Below, piece after piece: positions 43,640 to 52,983 of a DNA stretch of 64,000 nt; the stretch's first letter is position 1; the number at the start of each line of letters is the position of its first letter. The notes below the pieces were generated by a model. That model worked only from the letters and a program-made list of their open reading frames with translations. It had not been told where the DNA came from and ran no database searches. The DNA is taken from NCBI GenBank assembly GCA_902500775.1, contig CABVRZ010000016.1:1-64000 (forward strand). Reading direction: 5' to 3'. The stretch is from an uncultured Nitrospira sp. (lineage in GTDB: Bacteria; Nitrospirota; Nitrospiria; Nitrospirales; Nitrospiraceae). The translations under genes were made by a program, and so were the position numbers.

Positions 43640-43678
43640 AAAACGGCCTCTGCAGCATTAGGCTGCAGAGGCCGTTTT
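43640..43678 (+). terminator. Rho-independent terminator of clpC
   Basis: A perfect 16-bp stem (43640-43655 with 43663-43678), reading AAAACGGCCTCTGCAG and its complement, with a 7-base loop, closed by A and T runs. It lies 37 bases after the clpC stop and can work in both directions. The best terminator in the window. Confidence 0.92.
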
Positions 43679-43710
43679 ATTTCAACAGGGCTGAGTGGTT
43701 TCCTTGCCTC

Positions 43711-44814
43711 ATGATGATTGTTCGTGCTGACGCTCAGGCAGGTGCTAGCAAGACGGTTCGGAAATCCGGACCGATTCTCGGTATTGAGTCCTCATGCGAT
43801 GAAACAGCTGCTGCAGTCCTCGGCTCTGATGGGCGAGTACTTTCCAATATTGTCTCTACGCAACAGGCCGTCCATGAAAAATTTGGTGGAGTGGTTCCTG
43901 AATTGGCAGCCCGGGCTCATCTTGGAAAAATTGATCTGGTCGTCACACGGGCATTGGAGGAGGCGCAGGTTGCGAAAAATGATCTTTGGGCCGTGGCGGT
44001 CACTCAAGGACCAGGACTGGCAGGGGCACTGCTCGTCGGGATGAACTATGCCAAAGCATTGAGTTACGGGTTGGGAATTCCTCTCATTGGGGTCAATCAC
44101 TTGCAGGGCCATATTGCTTCCGCATGGTTGGTTGACCCGACCTTTCCCCTTCCTTGCATTGTCCTGGTCGTATCCGGAGGACATACGCATCTCTATCGTC
44201 GCGAGACGAACGGGGAATGTGTTCTGCTGGGACGAACGCGTGACGATGCAGCCGGTGAAGCGTTCGACAAGGGGGCTCAGATGCTCGACCTTGGCTATCC
44301 TGGGGGACCGGCGATTGACCGAGTTGCTCGAGCAGGAGACCCACGGGCCATTGTATTTCCTCGGTTTCATCGGACAAGGAATAGCCTCGAGTTTAGCTTC
44401 AGTGGTCTCAAAACGTCGTTACTGTACAAACTGAGAGAAATGGCAACGCCGCTCAAGTCGGAGCAAGTCGCTGATCTTGCGGCCGGTTACCAGGAGGCGA
44501 TCGTACAAGTTCTGGTGATGAAGGCTTTGGCGGCTGTGAAGCAGGAGAACCTCTCTGCACTTGCAGTGGTAGGCGGTGTATCAGCTAACTCACGGTTGCG
44601 TGCGGTCCTGAACGAACGAGTAGAGCGTGGGCAGGTCCGCCTTTCCCTTCCTCCGATGGAGTTCTGCACGGACAATGCGGCCATGATCGCCTCGGCAGGA
44701 CGTCAACGGCTGTTGCGTGGAGAACCATGGTCTTCGGATCTGGACATTTGCCCGATGGATGATTCGATGACCGTGCGGGGGAAGCGTCCAGTCACGATTG
44801 GCTTCTCAACGTAG
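43711..44814 (+). CDS. tsaD: tRNA N6-adenosine threonylcarbamoyltransferase TsaD
   Basis: Catalytic subunit of t6A37 synthesis. The metal-binding HLQGH is in GVNHLQGHIASAW; the nucleotide-binding ASKHA motifs are LGIESSCDETAAAVL, VVSGGHTHLY and VGGVSANSRLR. 367 residues, with a short extra N-terminus before LGIESSCD. No clear ribosome site; ATG 43711 or 43714. Downstream hflX overlaps its end. tsaB is at 33136. Confidence 0.96.
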   Translation: MMIVRADAQAGASKTVRKSGPILGIESSCDETAAAVLGSDGRVLSNIVSTQQAVHEKFGGVVPELAARAHLGKIDLVVTRALEEAQVAKNDLWAVAVTQGPGLAGALLVGMNYAKALSYGLGIPLIGVNHLQGHIASAWLVDPTFPLPCIVLVVSGGHTHLYRRETNGECVLLGRTRDDAAGEAFDKGAQMLDLGYPGGPAIDRVARAGDPRAIVFPRFHRTRNSLEFSFSGLKTSLLYKLREMATPLKSEQVADLAAGYQEAIVQVLVMKALAAVKQENLSALAVVGGVSANSRLRAVLNERVERGQVRLSLPPMEFCTDNAAMIASAGRQRLLRGEPWSSDLDICPMDDSMTVRGKRPVTIGFST

Positions 44815-46522
44815 AAGGAGAAAAGCCATCTCTGAGATCCGTGGACATGTTACAGGACTTCGTGCGAGCCAGATTGTTGCACTCGAACGACTGTACCGTC
44901 GTCGGGTTGCTAATGACATGATCATTTCGCCCGACCTGGCCAAGGTAATGGGGCAACTCACTCGTGAGCTTCGTCGACCAATCGGTGTGCTGCTGACACG
45001 GCGAGGGCAGGTGCAGGAAGTGATCGTAGGGACGGAGTTGACGCTCTCTTCTACGACCCTCACCTTGTTCCGTGCCGGCAGCCGAGCGCTTCGTGGGTTG
45101 CGATTTATTCGAACGCAATTGCATGATCAGCCCTTGAATCAAGAAGTGCTCACCGACCTCGCCTTCTTGCGACTTGATCTAATTGGTGTCCTCAGTGTTG
45201 CTGATGATGGCCGGCTGGAGCGCTTGTACATAGCTCACGTGCTGCCTCCTAATTTCACTGGCCAATTGTTCAAGGTATGGCCGTCGATCCCTTTCCACAG
45301 TGTGCGGGTGGCGTTCCAGGAATTTATTCATGACCTTGAAACAGAACTTCAGCAGGCTTGTGCACAGTATGCAGTTGCCCATGGAAAAGAGTCAGCAATT
45401 CTTGTCAGTGCCTCCGTAAAAAGTCGGGCAGAGCAAGAGGAACGGTTGACAGAATTGGCGGAGTTGGCGGCGTCGGCTGACGTCACGGTCATTGATCGTA
45501 TGGCCCAGCGAACATCAGACGGGCATCAACGATATCTGTTGGGAAGCGGAAAAATGAAAGATGTCCTGATCCAGACCCTTCACCGTGGGGCCGATATGGT
45601 GATCTTCGACCAGACGCTCTCGCCGGCACAACTGCGAGCCATTTCGGACATGACGGATATCAAGGTTATTGATCGTACGCAACTGATTTTAGATATTTTT
45701 GCTCGCCGTGCGCATAGTCGTGAGGGGAAAATTCAAGTCGAATTAGCGCAACTCCGCTACCTGTTGCCGCGATTGTCTGGACGTGGCACCCAGCTGTCTC
45801 GTTTGGGTGGAGGGATTGGCACGCGGGGACCAGGAGAATCGAAACTCGAGACGGATCGCCGACGAGTTCGAGAACGGATCACGCACCTAGAGCGGGAATT
45901 GGCGAGGTTCGCGCGGCATCAAGATCGGCGACGATCCCGACGAGGACGATTTGGGCTCCCGGTGATTTCCTTGGTGGGGTATACCAATGCTGGGAAGTCT
46001 ACTTTGCTCAACGTCTTGACCAAGAGTCAGGTGTCGGCTCAAAACCGGCTGTTTGAAACACTTGATACGACAAGCCGACGGTTGCGGTTTCCGCAAGATC
46101 GTGAAGTCATCATTACGGACACCGTGGGATTTATCCGTGAACTTCCGCAAGAATTGGTCGGTGCGTTTCGGACGACGTTGGATGAGCTTCGTGAGGCTGA
46201 TCTATTGCTCCATATCGTCGATGTCAGTGCTGTCGATATTGATGTGCAGATCACTGCAGTCGAGACCATCTTGGAGGAGCTCCAGCTGACGGCGATTCCT
46301 CGCGTACTCGTGTTCAACAAATGTGACCGGGGCTTGCCGGAACAGGTGGAGCGGCTCTGTCGACGGTATGGAGCCATCGGGATTTCTGCACTCCAGCCCG
46401 CCACGCTTCGTCCTCTGCTGTCTCGGCTGGAGTCGCACGTGACTGCCTTCTTGTCTGTCGATGATCATGGTGCAGAGACGCTTCAAGGGAATGATGCGGT
46501 TGCTCTTGCAACGTACCAGTAG
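44798..46522 (+). CDS. hflX: Ribosome-associated GTPase HflX, long form
   Basis: GTPase that splits stalled or hibernating ribosomes. G domain near residues 385-540: G1 GYTNAGKSTLL, G3 DTVGFIRELP, G4 NKCD. The HflX domain precedes it (SGRGTQLSRLGGGIGTRGPG, ESKLETDRRRVRERI). The first ~195 residues are an extra N-terminal domain (GHVTGLRASQIVALERLYRR onward) known from long HflX proteins. No ATG exists near the start. TTG 44798 has a poor ribosome site; AAGGAG at 44815-44820 instead points to ATC at 44828, a rare start codon. Overlaps the tsaD 3' end if TTG is used. Confidence 0.93.
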   Translation: MASQRRRRKAISEIRGHVTGLRASQIVALERLYRRRVANDMIISPDLAKVMGQLTRELRRPIGVLLTRRGQVQEVIVGTELTLSSTTLTLFRAGSRALRGLRFIRTQLHDQPLNQEVLTDLAFLRLDLIGVLSVADDGRLERLYIAHVLPPNFTGQLFKVWPSIPFHSVRVAFQEFIHDLETELQQACAQYAVAHGKESAILVSASVKSRAEQEERLTELAELAASADVTVIDRMAQRTSDGHQRYLLGSGKMKDVLIQTLHRGADMVIFDQTLSPAQLRAISDMTDIKVIDRTQLILDIFARRAHSREGKIQVELAQLRYLLPRLSGRGTQLSRLGGGIGTRGPGESKLETDRRRVRERITHLERELARFARHQDRRRSRRGRFGLPVISLVGYTNAGKSTLLNVLTKSQVSAQNRLFETLDTTSRRLRFPQDREVIITDTVGFIRELPQELVGAFRTTLDELREADLLLHIVDVSAVDIDVQITAVETILEELQLTAIPRVLVFNKCDRGLPEQVERLCRRYGAIGISALQPATLRPLLSRLESHVTAFLSVDDHGAETLQGNDAVALATYQ

Positions 46523-46543
46523 GAACTGCACAATCGGGCAGCC

Positions 46544-47209
46544 ATGACACCACCCAATCGCAAAAGGGGCGGATCGACCTCAGGTCGTGTCGTGCAAATT
46601 GCGTTACGGCTACGGCGGGCTATTCCGGTGACGAGGATTGAGTTAGCACACCGGTCTCCTTGGGAGCTGCTGGTTGCCACGATTCTCTCCGCGCAATGCA
46701 CGGACCAGCGCGTGAATCAAGTCACACCGGCATTGTTCCGGCGATATCCAACGCCCCAGGCCCTGGCGATGTCGGAGAAGGTCGATCTGGAAGCCTTGAT
46801 CAAACCGACAGGTTTCTACAAGAGTAAGGCAAAGAACTTGGTCGGTTGTGCGCAGGCAGTCTCGACCCGCTTTGGTGGTCACGTGCCGAGTACGATGGAT
46901 GAGTTGATATCAATCCCTGGTGTTGGACGGAAGACGGCCAATGTGCTGCTCGGAGGAGTGTTTGGAAAGCCAGGAGTTGTTGTTGATACTCATGTGAAGC
47001 GTATGGCGAACCGCTTGGCCCTGAGTCGCTCGCACAACCCTGAACAGATCGAGCGTGATCTTCAGGCTCTCTATCCGCAAGCTGAGTGGACGGAGATTTC
47101 ACAACGCCTGTTGCTGCATGGACGATATGTGTGTCTCGCAAGGAAGCCCCATTGTGGGGCCTGTCCTCTCTCTGATGTCTGCGGGTGGGAAGGAAAATTG
47201 ACGACATGA
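46544..47209 (+). CDS. nth: Endonuclease III
   Basis: Base-excision repair glycosylase/lyase for oxidised pyrimidines. The helix-hairpin-helix SIPGVGRKTANVLL carries the catalytic Lys and VDTHVKRMANRL the catalytic Asp. The C-terminal 4Fe-4S cluster is complete: Cys-x6-Cys-x2-Cys-x5-Cys (CLARKPHCGACPLSDVC). 221 residues. Follows hflX by 21 bases; its stop overlaps the yicC start (ATGA). Confidence 0.96.
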   Translation: MTPPNRKRGGSTSGRVVQIALRLRRAIPVTRIELAHRSPWELLVATILSAQCTDQRVNQVTPALFRRYPTPQALAMSEKVDLEALIKPTGFYKSKAKNLVGCAQAVSTRFGGHVPSTMDELISIPGVGRKTANVLLGGVFGKPGVVVDTHVKRMANRLALSRSHNPEQIERDLQALYPQAEWTEISQRLLLHGRYVCLARKPHCGACPLSDVCGWEGKLTT

Positions 47210-48084
47210 TCAAGAGCATGACCGGGTTTGGTCGACGCCAGGGGACCTATGCGGATACGACTGTCACGGTCGAGGTGCGGTCAGTCAACCATCGTTTTTT
47301 AGAAACAGCCATTCGTCTGCCGAAATCTATGGGAGGGCTGGAGGACATCTTGAAGAAAGGCGTCCAGCAACTTTGTGCCCGCGGACGGGTTGATCTCACT
47401 GTGGTTCTCCAGGGCGGGCGGGGAAGCGGGCGCGTGCCTCAGCTTGACGAGAACTTGGCAAAGCACTACTATCAAGCCCTTCGCACCCTCCAACGCACGT
47501 TGAAGCTGAAAGGATCAATCGACATCGCCCTGATGGCAGGGTTTCGTGATGTCATTGTACTGTCTGACCAGGCAACCGATGATCCAAAACTGCTTCAGTT
47601 TGTTGAACAGTTAGCCTTCAAATCTGTGCGTGATATGACCACCATGCGCAAGAAGGAGGGGGGTCTGCTGGCGAAGGACATTGTCGATCGACTGGCTATC
47701 GTACGGACCAGCAAGACAGCGGTTTCTGATCGTGCCCCATCTGTGGCGCGGGAGACATTTGATCGGATGAAGCTTCGTGTGGGAAAATTACTGGGAGAGG
47801 CCATTCCAGACCTCCCTCGGATGAATCAGGAACTGGCGGTCTATGCCGACCGGTCTGACATTACGGAAGAATTGGTCAGACTGGATGCGCATATGATACA
47901 GTTTGAACAGGCCATTCAGCACACTGAGCCAGTTGGAAAGACACTCGACTTTCTTCTTCAGGAGATGGGGCGTGAGGTGAATACGATTGGCTCAAAGGCG
48001 AATGACTCTGTGATTACCGCGGAGGTCATTCGAATGAAATCAGAGTTGGAACGTTTGCGGGAACAGGTGCAGAACGTCGAATGA
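47206..48084 (+). CDS. YicC-family endoribonuclease-like protein
   Basis: 292 residues from ATG 47206: begins MIKSMTGFGRRQGTYADTTV, the family opening, and ends in the DUF1732 part (GKTLDFLLQEMGREVNTIGS, KANDSVITAEVIRMKSELER). YicC proteins are associated with RNA turnover, and E. coli YicC has been described as an RNase. The ATGA overlap with nth and 4-base overlap with gmk indicate tight co-translation. YicC-gmk-rpoZ-coaBC is a widespread order. Confidence 0.93.
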   Translation: MIKSMTGFGRRQGTYADTTVTVEVRSVNHRFLETAIRLPKSMGGLEDILKKGVQQLCARGRVDLTVVLQGGRGSGRVPQLDENLAKHYYQALRTLQRTLKLKGSIDIALMAGFRDVIVLSDQATDDPKLLQFVEQLAFKSVRDMTTMRKKEGGLLAKDIVDRLAIVRTSKTAVSDRAPSVARETFDRMKLRVGKLLGEAIPDLPRMNQELAVYADRSDITEELVRLDAHMIQFEQAIQHTEPVGKTLDFLLQEMGREVNTIGSKANDSVITAEVIRMKSELERLREQVQNVE

Positions 48085-48773
48085 GTAGTCCCTTGACCAC
48101 AAGCCATGTGTCTTCCAGCCTGGATGGGCGACAACATACGTTTGAGCGTCGGGGGATCTTGTATATCGTCTCAGCTCCTTCCGGGGCTGGAAAAACAACA
48201 TTGTGTAAACAGATTGTGGCATCGATACCGGGGGTGTGGCATTCGATATCGATGACAACGAGGAAACCTCGTCAAGGTGAAGCACATGGACGCGAGTACT
48301 TCTTCATCGAGGAACAATCATTTCGCGATATGGTGGCACGTGACGAGTTTTTGGAACATGCCCATGTCTATAATCACTGGTATGGCACTCCTCGAAGCTC
48401 TTTGATGGACAAGATCGAGCAGGGAATTGATGTCTTGCTCGAAATTGATGTCCAGGGTGCCCTCCAGATCAAGAAGCAATTTGTCGATGCGGTCTCGATC
48501 TTTATCCTGCCTCCGTCCATGGATACACTCCGTGCCAGACTTCAGGGCCGAGCCTCGGATTCGCAGGAGGAAATCCTGCGCCGACTTCAAAAGGTGAAGG
48601 ATGAAGTCTGGTCTGTTCGTGAATACTCATACATCGTTCGAAACGATGATCTTGCACAGTCGCTTCGTGAATTGCAGAGCATTTTTCAGGCCGAACGCCT
48701 GAGAACTCAGCGGATGGATATGCAGTGGCTTGAGCGCAGCTTTACCGGTGAGACACACACACCGGGAGATTGA
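48081..48773 (+). CDS. gmk: Guanylate kinase
   Basis: Phosphorylates GMP to GDP. P-loop VSAPSGAGKTTLCKQI; GMP-binding block SMTTRKPRQGEAHGREYFFI; FLEHAHVYNHWYGTPRSS; lid region RLQGRASDSQEEILRRL. 230 residues, with a ~25-residue N-terminal extension before the P-loop strand and a short tail. In the yicC-gmk-rpoZ-coaBC row. Confidence 0.96.
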   Translation: MSSPLTTSHVSSSLDGRQHTFERRGILYIVSAPSGAGKTTLCKQIVASIPGVWHSISMTTRKPRQGEAHGREYFFIEEQSFRDMVARDEFLEHAHVYNHWYGTPRSSLMDKIEQGIDVLLEIDVQGALQIKKQFVDAVSIFILPPSMDTLRARLQGRASDSQEEILRRLQKVKDEVWSVREYSYIVRNDDLAQSLRELQSIFQAERLRTQRMDMQWLERSFTGETHTPGD

Positions 48774-48818
48774 GAGGGTCGTTTACTCACATTTTATCCT
48801 AAGGGAGTGGTCACTATT

Positions 48819-49178
48819 ATGGTCGACATGCTGAATTTGTTACCGCAATATACGTCCAATGAGTTTGACTCTAGGCATCGTTTGGTGATTGTCGCTTCTC
48901 AACGGGCCAAGCACTTGACTCAGGGCGCCAGGCCTGGCGGCCCGTCTCGTTTTACGAAGGAAACGACCGTTGCGCTTGATGAGGTTTTGAAAGGGCAGGT
49001 GAAGTATCTGATCGGTAAGGAAGCGCGCGATGCGATGAAGGAAGCAAAGCGGGGGAAGGAAGGTGAGACCGAGCGTATTGCGATGATGACCGGAGAAGAT
49101 GCGCGAGAGATCAAGAAAGAACTCAGTGTATATGTTGATGATACGGCTCAGCCGACGGTTGCTCAGACTGAGGAGTAA
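48819..49178 (+). CDS. rpoZ: RNA polymerase omega subunit
   Basis: Small subunit that helps assembly of beta-prime and is a ppGpp site partner in some bacteria. The conserved helix is SNEFDSRHRLVIVASQRAKH, followed by a block of TTVALDEVLKGQVKY. About 119 residues, longer than E. coli omega because of a charged tail (KEAKRGKEGETERI, ending VAQTEE). ATG 48819 has AAGGGAG 11 bases upstream; ATG 48828 is possible. coaBC starts directly after the stop. Confidence 0.93.
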   Translation: MVDMLNLLPQYTSNEFDSRHRLVIVASQRAKHLTQGARPGGPSRFTKETTVALDEVLKGQVKYLIGKEARDAMKEAKRGKEGETERIAMMTGEDAREIKKELSVYVDDTAQPTVAQTEE

Positions 49179-50426
49179 ATGTTGGACGACGCGAAGTCCA
49201 CAGCGGTTCTTGCTGGCAAACACCTTGTGCTCGGGGTGACGGGGAGTATTGCCGCATATAAAGCTGTCGGGGTACTTCGCGCATTGCGGGATCAAGGGGC
49301 CACTGTGTCTGTTCTTATGACGGAGGGGGCAACAAAATTCATGACCCCGCTGACGTTTGAAGTGCTTTCAGGTCGTCGCGTGGTTACCAATCTCTTTGAC
49401 GGGCATGAAACTATGCCGCATCTGACCCTGGCAGAGGATGCTGACGCGGTTCTTGTGGCTCCGGCAACAGCGCATTTTCTAGCCAAGGCGGCGCTTGGCC
49501 TTGCGGATGACGTGTTGAGCACGATGTTGCTGAACGTTCAATGCCCTGTCATTGTCGCTCCCGCTATGGACGGCGAGATGTGGACCCATCCGACGGTAAT
49601 TCAGCATGTCGAGATACTCCGAGCGCGCGGAGTGGTTGTGCTCGATCCAGAGGTGGGGCCACTTGCGTCAGGTCGGGTCGCACAGGGGAGGCTTTCAGCG
49701 GAAACCACAGTCCTAGAGGCTATCCACACGGCGGTATTCCGTCAAGCAGATTGGCGAGGCCAGCGAGTCTTGGTATCGGCTGGGCCAACCCAAGAGCCTC
49801 TCGATCCAGTCCGATTTCTCTCCAACCGTTCGTCTGGGAAAATGGGATATGCGATTGCCGAAGCGGTACGTGCTCGTGGGGGGGAAGTGGTGTTGGTCAC
49901 GGGGCCTTCAGCATTGATACCCCCTTCGAGAGTCACCACCGTTCACGTGAATACCGCGAGTGAGATGGCCGATGCCTTGTCTCAGCACTTTCCCTCCTGT
50001 ACGGTCCTCATCATGGCGGCGGCCGTTGCCGACTTTCGCCCACCGATGGCAGCTTCAGGAAAACTGAAAAAACAAGGGAGATCCGAGATCGAAATTGCGC
50101 TTGAAGCCACGCCGGACATTCTTGCGATGCTTTCCGCGAGACGCACATCACAGATTGTGGTCGGGTTTGCTGCAGAAACAGAACAGGTGCTCTCTCATGC
50201 CAAGGACAAGCTGGTGGGAAAAGGGTTGGATCTCATTGTTGCCAATGATGTGACGCAAGCAGGTGGCGGATTTGGCAGTGATGACAATGCTGCGGTGATT
50301 TTGTCAGCCAGAGGCGAACAGAGAGTGTTTGGCCTAATGCCCAAGCGGCGGTTGGCCGATGAGATTTTGAATGCCGTGCGTGATTTGTGTTTGATGGTAC
50401 CCCGTGGGGAGTCCCTTGTGGAGTAA
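49179..50426 (+). CDS. coaBC: Bifunctional phosphopantothenoylcysteine decarboxylase/synthetase CoaBC
   Basis: Two steps of coenzyme A synthesis. The CoaC part (about 1-185) has the flavoprotein opening LVLGVTGSIAAYKAV and the PAMDGEMWTHP loop with catalytic His nearby; the CoaB part (about 190-415) has SAGPTQEPLDPVRFLSNRSS, GKMGYAIAEA and VGFAAETEQ. 415 residues. The ATG follows the rpoZ TAA with no gap. Confidence 0.96.
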   Translation: MLDDAKSTAVLAGKHLVLGVTGSIAAYKAVGVLRALRDQGATVSVLMTEGATKFMTPLTFEVLSGRRVVTNLFDGHETMPHLTLAEDADAVLVAPATAHFLAKAALGLADDVLSTMLLNVQCPVIVAPAMDGEMWTHPTVIQHVEILRARGVVVLDPEVGPLASGRVAQGRLSAETTVLEAIHTAVFRQADWRGQRVLVSAGPTQEPLDPVRFLSNRSSGKMGYAIAEAVRARGGEVVLVTGPSALIPPSRVTTVHVNTASEMADALSQHFPSCTVLIMAAAVADFRPPMAASGKLKKQGRSEIEIALEATPDILAMLSARRTSQIVVGFAAETEQVLSHAKDKLVGKGLDLIVANDVTQAGGGFGSDDNAAVILSARGEQRVFGLMPKRRLADEILNAVRDLCLMVPRGESLVE

Positions 50427-50434
50427 TTCTGCAC

Positions 50435-51166
50435 ATGGCTTCTGGTTCTAAGAGGATAGACAACGCTGCTGAGATCGATCGGTTGGCCTTGGCACTCGCC
50501 AAAGAGCCGGGGTCCAAAGTTTTTATCCCGCTCGCCGAAGAGTACGGAAAAGCTGGTCGGTGGGAAGAGGCTGTCGTGGTGCTGGAGGATGGTCTGAAGG
50601 CTTACCCTGGTTTTATTACAGCCATGGTGGCATTAGGGCGTGCTTATGAGCAGGTGAATCAGCCAGTGAAGGCGAAGGCTATTCTTGAAGAGGCCATCAA
50701 AGTCAGCCCTGATAATCTTCGTGCGCATCGCACGTTGGCCAAGCTCTATGCGGCTCAAGGGACGAAGGATGCCGCCATCCGTTCCTGTAACGTGATTCTG
50801 GCGGTGAACCCGCAGGATCAAGAAGCGTTGGCCCTGCGGGCAAGTTTTGATCACGCAGTGATGCAGGAACCTGTTCCCGCTCAGCACCAGTCACCTGCGG
50901 AAGTCGAGAAGGTGGAGAAGCCTCTGTGTGATCGTCGTGGTGGAGAGGCTCTGCCATCGGGCGTGGCCGGAGCAGCTGAGGTTCTCGGGAACGGTGGTGA
51001 TCGCTTTATTCCAACCGTACCGGACTTTGCCGATCGCGGTGAGCCAGTTGGTGCCGTTCTGCCCCATAGTTCTCAGCGCGCGACCAAGTCAGCCATTGCA
51101 CGGCTTGAGCAGTGGCTTCAGTTAATCCAAGTGCGTCGCCGTGATGTTTCTGGCTCCATCAACTGA
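50435..51166 (+). CDS. TPR-repeat protein
   Basis: 243 residues, cytoplasmic. Three or four tetratricopeptide repeats at about 15-135 (VFIPLAEEYGKAGRWEEAVV, TAMVALGRAYEQVNQPVKAK, LRAHRTLAKLYAAQGTKDAA) then a low-complexity linker and a C-terminal helix (SAIARLEQWLQLIQVRRRDV). Probably a protein-interaction module; partner unknown. ATG 50435 is preferred since the frame upstream lies in coaBC. Starts 9 bases after coaBC. Confidence 0.87.
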   Translation: MASGSKRIDNAAEIDRLALALAKEPGSKVFIPLAEEYGKAGRWEEAVVVLEDGLKAYPGFITAMVALGRAYEQVNQPVKAKAILEEAIKVSPDNLRAHRTLAKLYAAQGTKDAAIRSCNVILAVNPQDQEALALRASFDHAVMQEPVPAQHQSPAEVEKVEKPLCDRRGGEALPSGVAGAAEVLGNGGDRFIPTVPDFADRGEPVGAVLPHSSQRATKSAIARLEQWLQLIQVRRRDVSGSIN

Positions 51167-51196
51167 TTCAGAAAACTTCTTCGTCCCTTCAACGGT

Positions 51197-51225
51197 TTGA
51201 CCCTCTGAAAGCAGGCTGCTAGAAT
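51197..51225 (+). promoter_or_regulatory. Sigma-70-type promoter of the aroQ-efp-accBC genes
   Basis: TTGACC (51197-51202), 17-base spacer, TAGAAT (51220-51225), 56 bases before the aroQ ATG. Spacing and both hexamers are near consensus. Confidence 0.65.
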
Positions 51226-51280
51226 ACCTGTCCCGACAGGAGAATAGTCTTCGTTTGACATGGAAGGGGGCATACGCACC

Positions 51281-51778
51281 ATGCTCCGTATCTTGGTCCT
51301 GCATGGTCCCAACCTGAACCTGTTGGGCAATCGCGAACAGTCTATTTATGGTACGACATCCCTTGAAGCGATTGACTCGTCTCTCCGCAGATTGGGTGAA
51401 GAACTTGGAGTTGAACTTGTCATTCGACAATCCAATCATGAGGGAGAGTTGGTGACCTGGATTCAGGAAGCCCGCCAGGATTGTCACGGGATCATCATTA
51501 ATCCGGCCGCCTATACCCACACGAGCATCGCGATACGCGATGCATTGGCGGCAGTTGATCTTCCGACTGTCGAAGTTCACCTCTCGAATATTTATCGACG
51601 AGAAATGTTTCGACAACATTCCTACGTGTCTGGAATTGCTGTGGCGCAGGTTTCCGGGTTTGGCCCATCCGGGTATCTATTGGCCCTGCGTGGAATATGT
51701 GAGCATCTTGCGATGTCGTCGGTTGCTTCAAAACCAGAGGCATCGTCTACCGTTAGGAGCAGGCTTGGCCTGACATGA
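51281..51778 (+). CDS. aroQ: 3-dehydroquinate dehydratase, type II
   Basis: Third step of the shikimate pathway. Signature [20 protein letters not shown] at the N-terminus; the lid-loop Tyr is in [11 protein letters not shown] in place of the usual REPxx[35 protein letters not shown] and [11 protein letters not shown] carry the catalytic residues. 165 residues from ATG 51281, which has AAGGGGG upstream; the C-terminus has an extra Ser-rich tail. First gene of aroQ-efp-accB-accC. Confidence 0.96.
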   Translation: MLRILVLHGPNLNLLGNREQSIYGTTSLEAIDSSLRRLGEELGVELVIRQSNHEGELVTWIQEARQDCHGIIINPAAYTHTSIAIRDALAAVDLPTVEVHLSNIYRREMFRQHSYVSGIAVAQVSGFGPSGYLLALRGICEHLAMSSVASKPEASSTVRSRLGLT

Positions 51779-51827
51779 GTTGCTGTATAGCCAAGATGTG
51801 TGTTTCCTCATCAGAAGGGAGTTCTGA

Positions 51828-52388
51828 GTGATTTCCACGGTTGATTTTCGCAGCGGTGTCCGGTTGATGGTCGAAGGGGAGCCTTTCTATATCGTTGAAT
51901 TTCAACACGTCAAGCCTGGTAAAGGTGGGGCGTTCGTACGGACCAAGTTGAAAAGCTATCTTTCAGGAAATGTGCTGGATCGTACATTTCGATCTGGGGA
52001 GCGGTTTGACGAGCCTGATCTTGAAGAGCGTGATATGCAGTTTCTCTATGCGACAGGCGATGCCTATACGCTCATGGACACAGAGACCTATGAGCAGCTG
52101 ACGTTTGAGAAACAGCAATTGGGCGAGAATGCCGATTTGCTGAAAGAAAACATGGTCGCCAAGATTCTCATCTATGAGCATCGTCCGATTGCGGTAGAAT
52201 TGCCGAACTTTATTGAACTCAAGGTTGTCGATGCTGAGCCTGGTGTGCGGGGAGATACGGCCTCAGGAGGAACAAAGCCGGCTATCGTGGAAACAGGCGC
52301 CACGATTAAGGTGCCGCTCTATCTGGAGGTTGGCACCGTGATTCGAATTGATACTCGTACGCGATCCTATGTGGAGCGTGTTCGGTGA
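51828..52388 (+). CDS. efp: Translation elongation factor P
   Basis: Relieves ribosome stalling at polyproline. Three domains in 186 residues; the tip loop is [16 protein letters not shown], so a Lys sits at the modification position. No epmA/epmB or other modification gene is in the window, so how the Lys is modified is not shown. GTG start with GAAGGGAG upstream. accB starts in a GTGA overlap with its stop. Confidence 0.96.
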   Translation: MISTVDFRSGVRLMVEGEPFYIVEFQHVKPGKGGAFVRTKLKSYLSGNVLDRTFRSGERFDEPDLEERDMQFLYATGDAYTLMDTETYEQLTFEKQQLGENADLLKENMVAKILIYEHRPIAVELPNFIELKVVDAEPGVRGDTASGGTKPAIVETGATIKVPLYLEVGTVIRIDTRTRSYVERVR

Positions 52389-52939
52389 AGGGTCGTCGAT
52401 CAAAACCAAAAGCGCGCCGCGTCGTATTACCGGAGAGGCAGGGCCTGCTGCTGAGTGAAGCCGCGCCTACCGTTGGTTCCAGCAAACATCTTCAAGAGCT
52501 TATCGATCTGCTTCGTCGCAATAATCTGACCGAGCTCGAGCTTGAGCATCAGGGTGTTCGGATACGTCTGCGGCACGAGCTCATCGCCAAGGCTCCAGTG
52601 GCGGTTCATCAGGAGTCGGTTCCGACCATTTCTCAGCAACCGTTGCACGCTGTTTCCTCGACGACGCCGGTGTTGGAGGGAATGGCCGGGTTTGTAACAG
52701 TAACCTCACCCATCGTCGGGACGTTTTATCGCTCTCCCTCTCCAGATGCAGATTCCTACGTTGATGAAGGCGATTTCGTCAAGAAAGGGCAAGTGCTCTG
52801 CATCGTTGAGGCGATGAAGCTCATGAATGAGATCGAGTCCGAAATTGATGGCCGGGTCGTGAAGATCTTGGTCGAGAACACGAAGTCGGTTGAATATGGC
52901 CAAGCCTTGTTCCTCATCGACCCCAAAGCTACCCCATAG
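52385..52939 (+). CDS. accB: Acetyl-CoA carboxylase biotin carboxyl carrier protein
   Basis: Carries biotin between AccC and AccAD. The biotinylation motif is [11 protein letters not shown] near the C-terminus; the thumb region and hammerhead domain are complete ([20 protein letters not shown]). 184 residues: the first ~30 are basic and non-conserved, followed by helix [20 protein letters not shown] and a flexible linker. Overlaps efp, followed by accC after 44 bases. Confidence 0.95.
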   Translation: MKGRRSKPKARRVVLPERQGLLLSEAAPTVGSSKHLQELIDLLRRNNLTELELEHQGVRIRLRHELIAKAPVAVHQESVPTISQQPLHAVSSTTPVLEGMAGFVTVTSPIVGTFYRSPSPDADSYVDEGDFVKKGQVLCIVEAMKLMNEIESEIDGRVVKILVENTKSVEYGQALFLIDPKATP

Positions 52940-52983
52940 GTCATTCTCAGGGTAATTCTCTCCATCCGTATCGGAGCCTAGAC

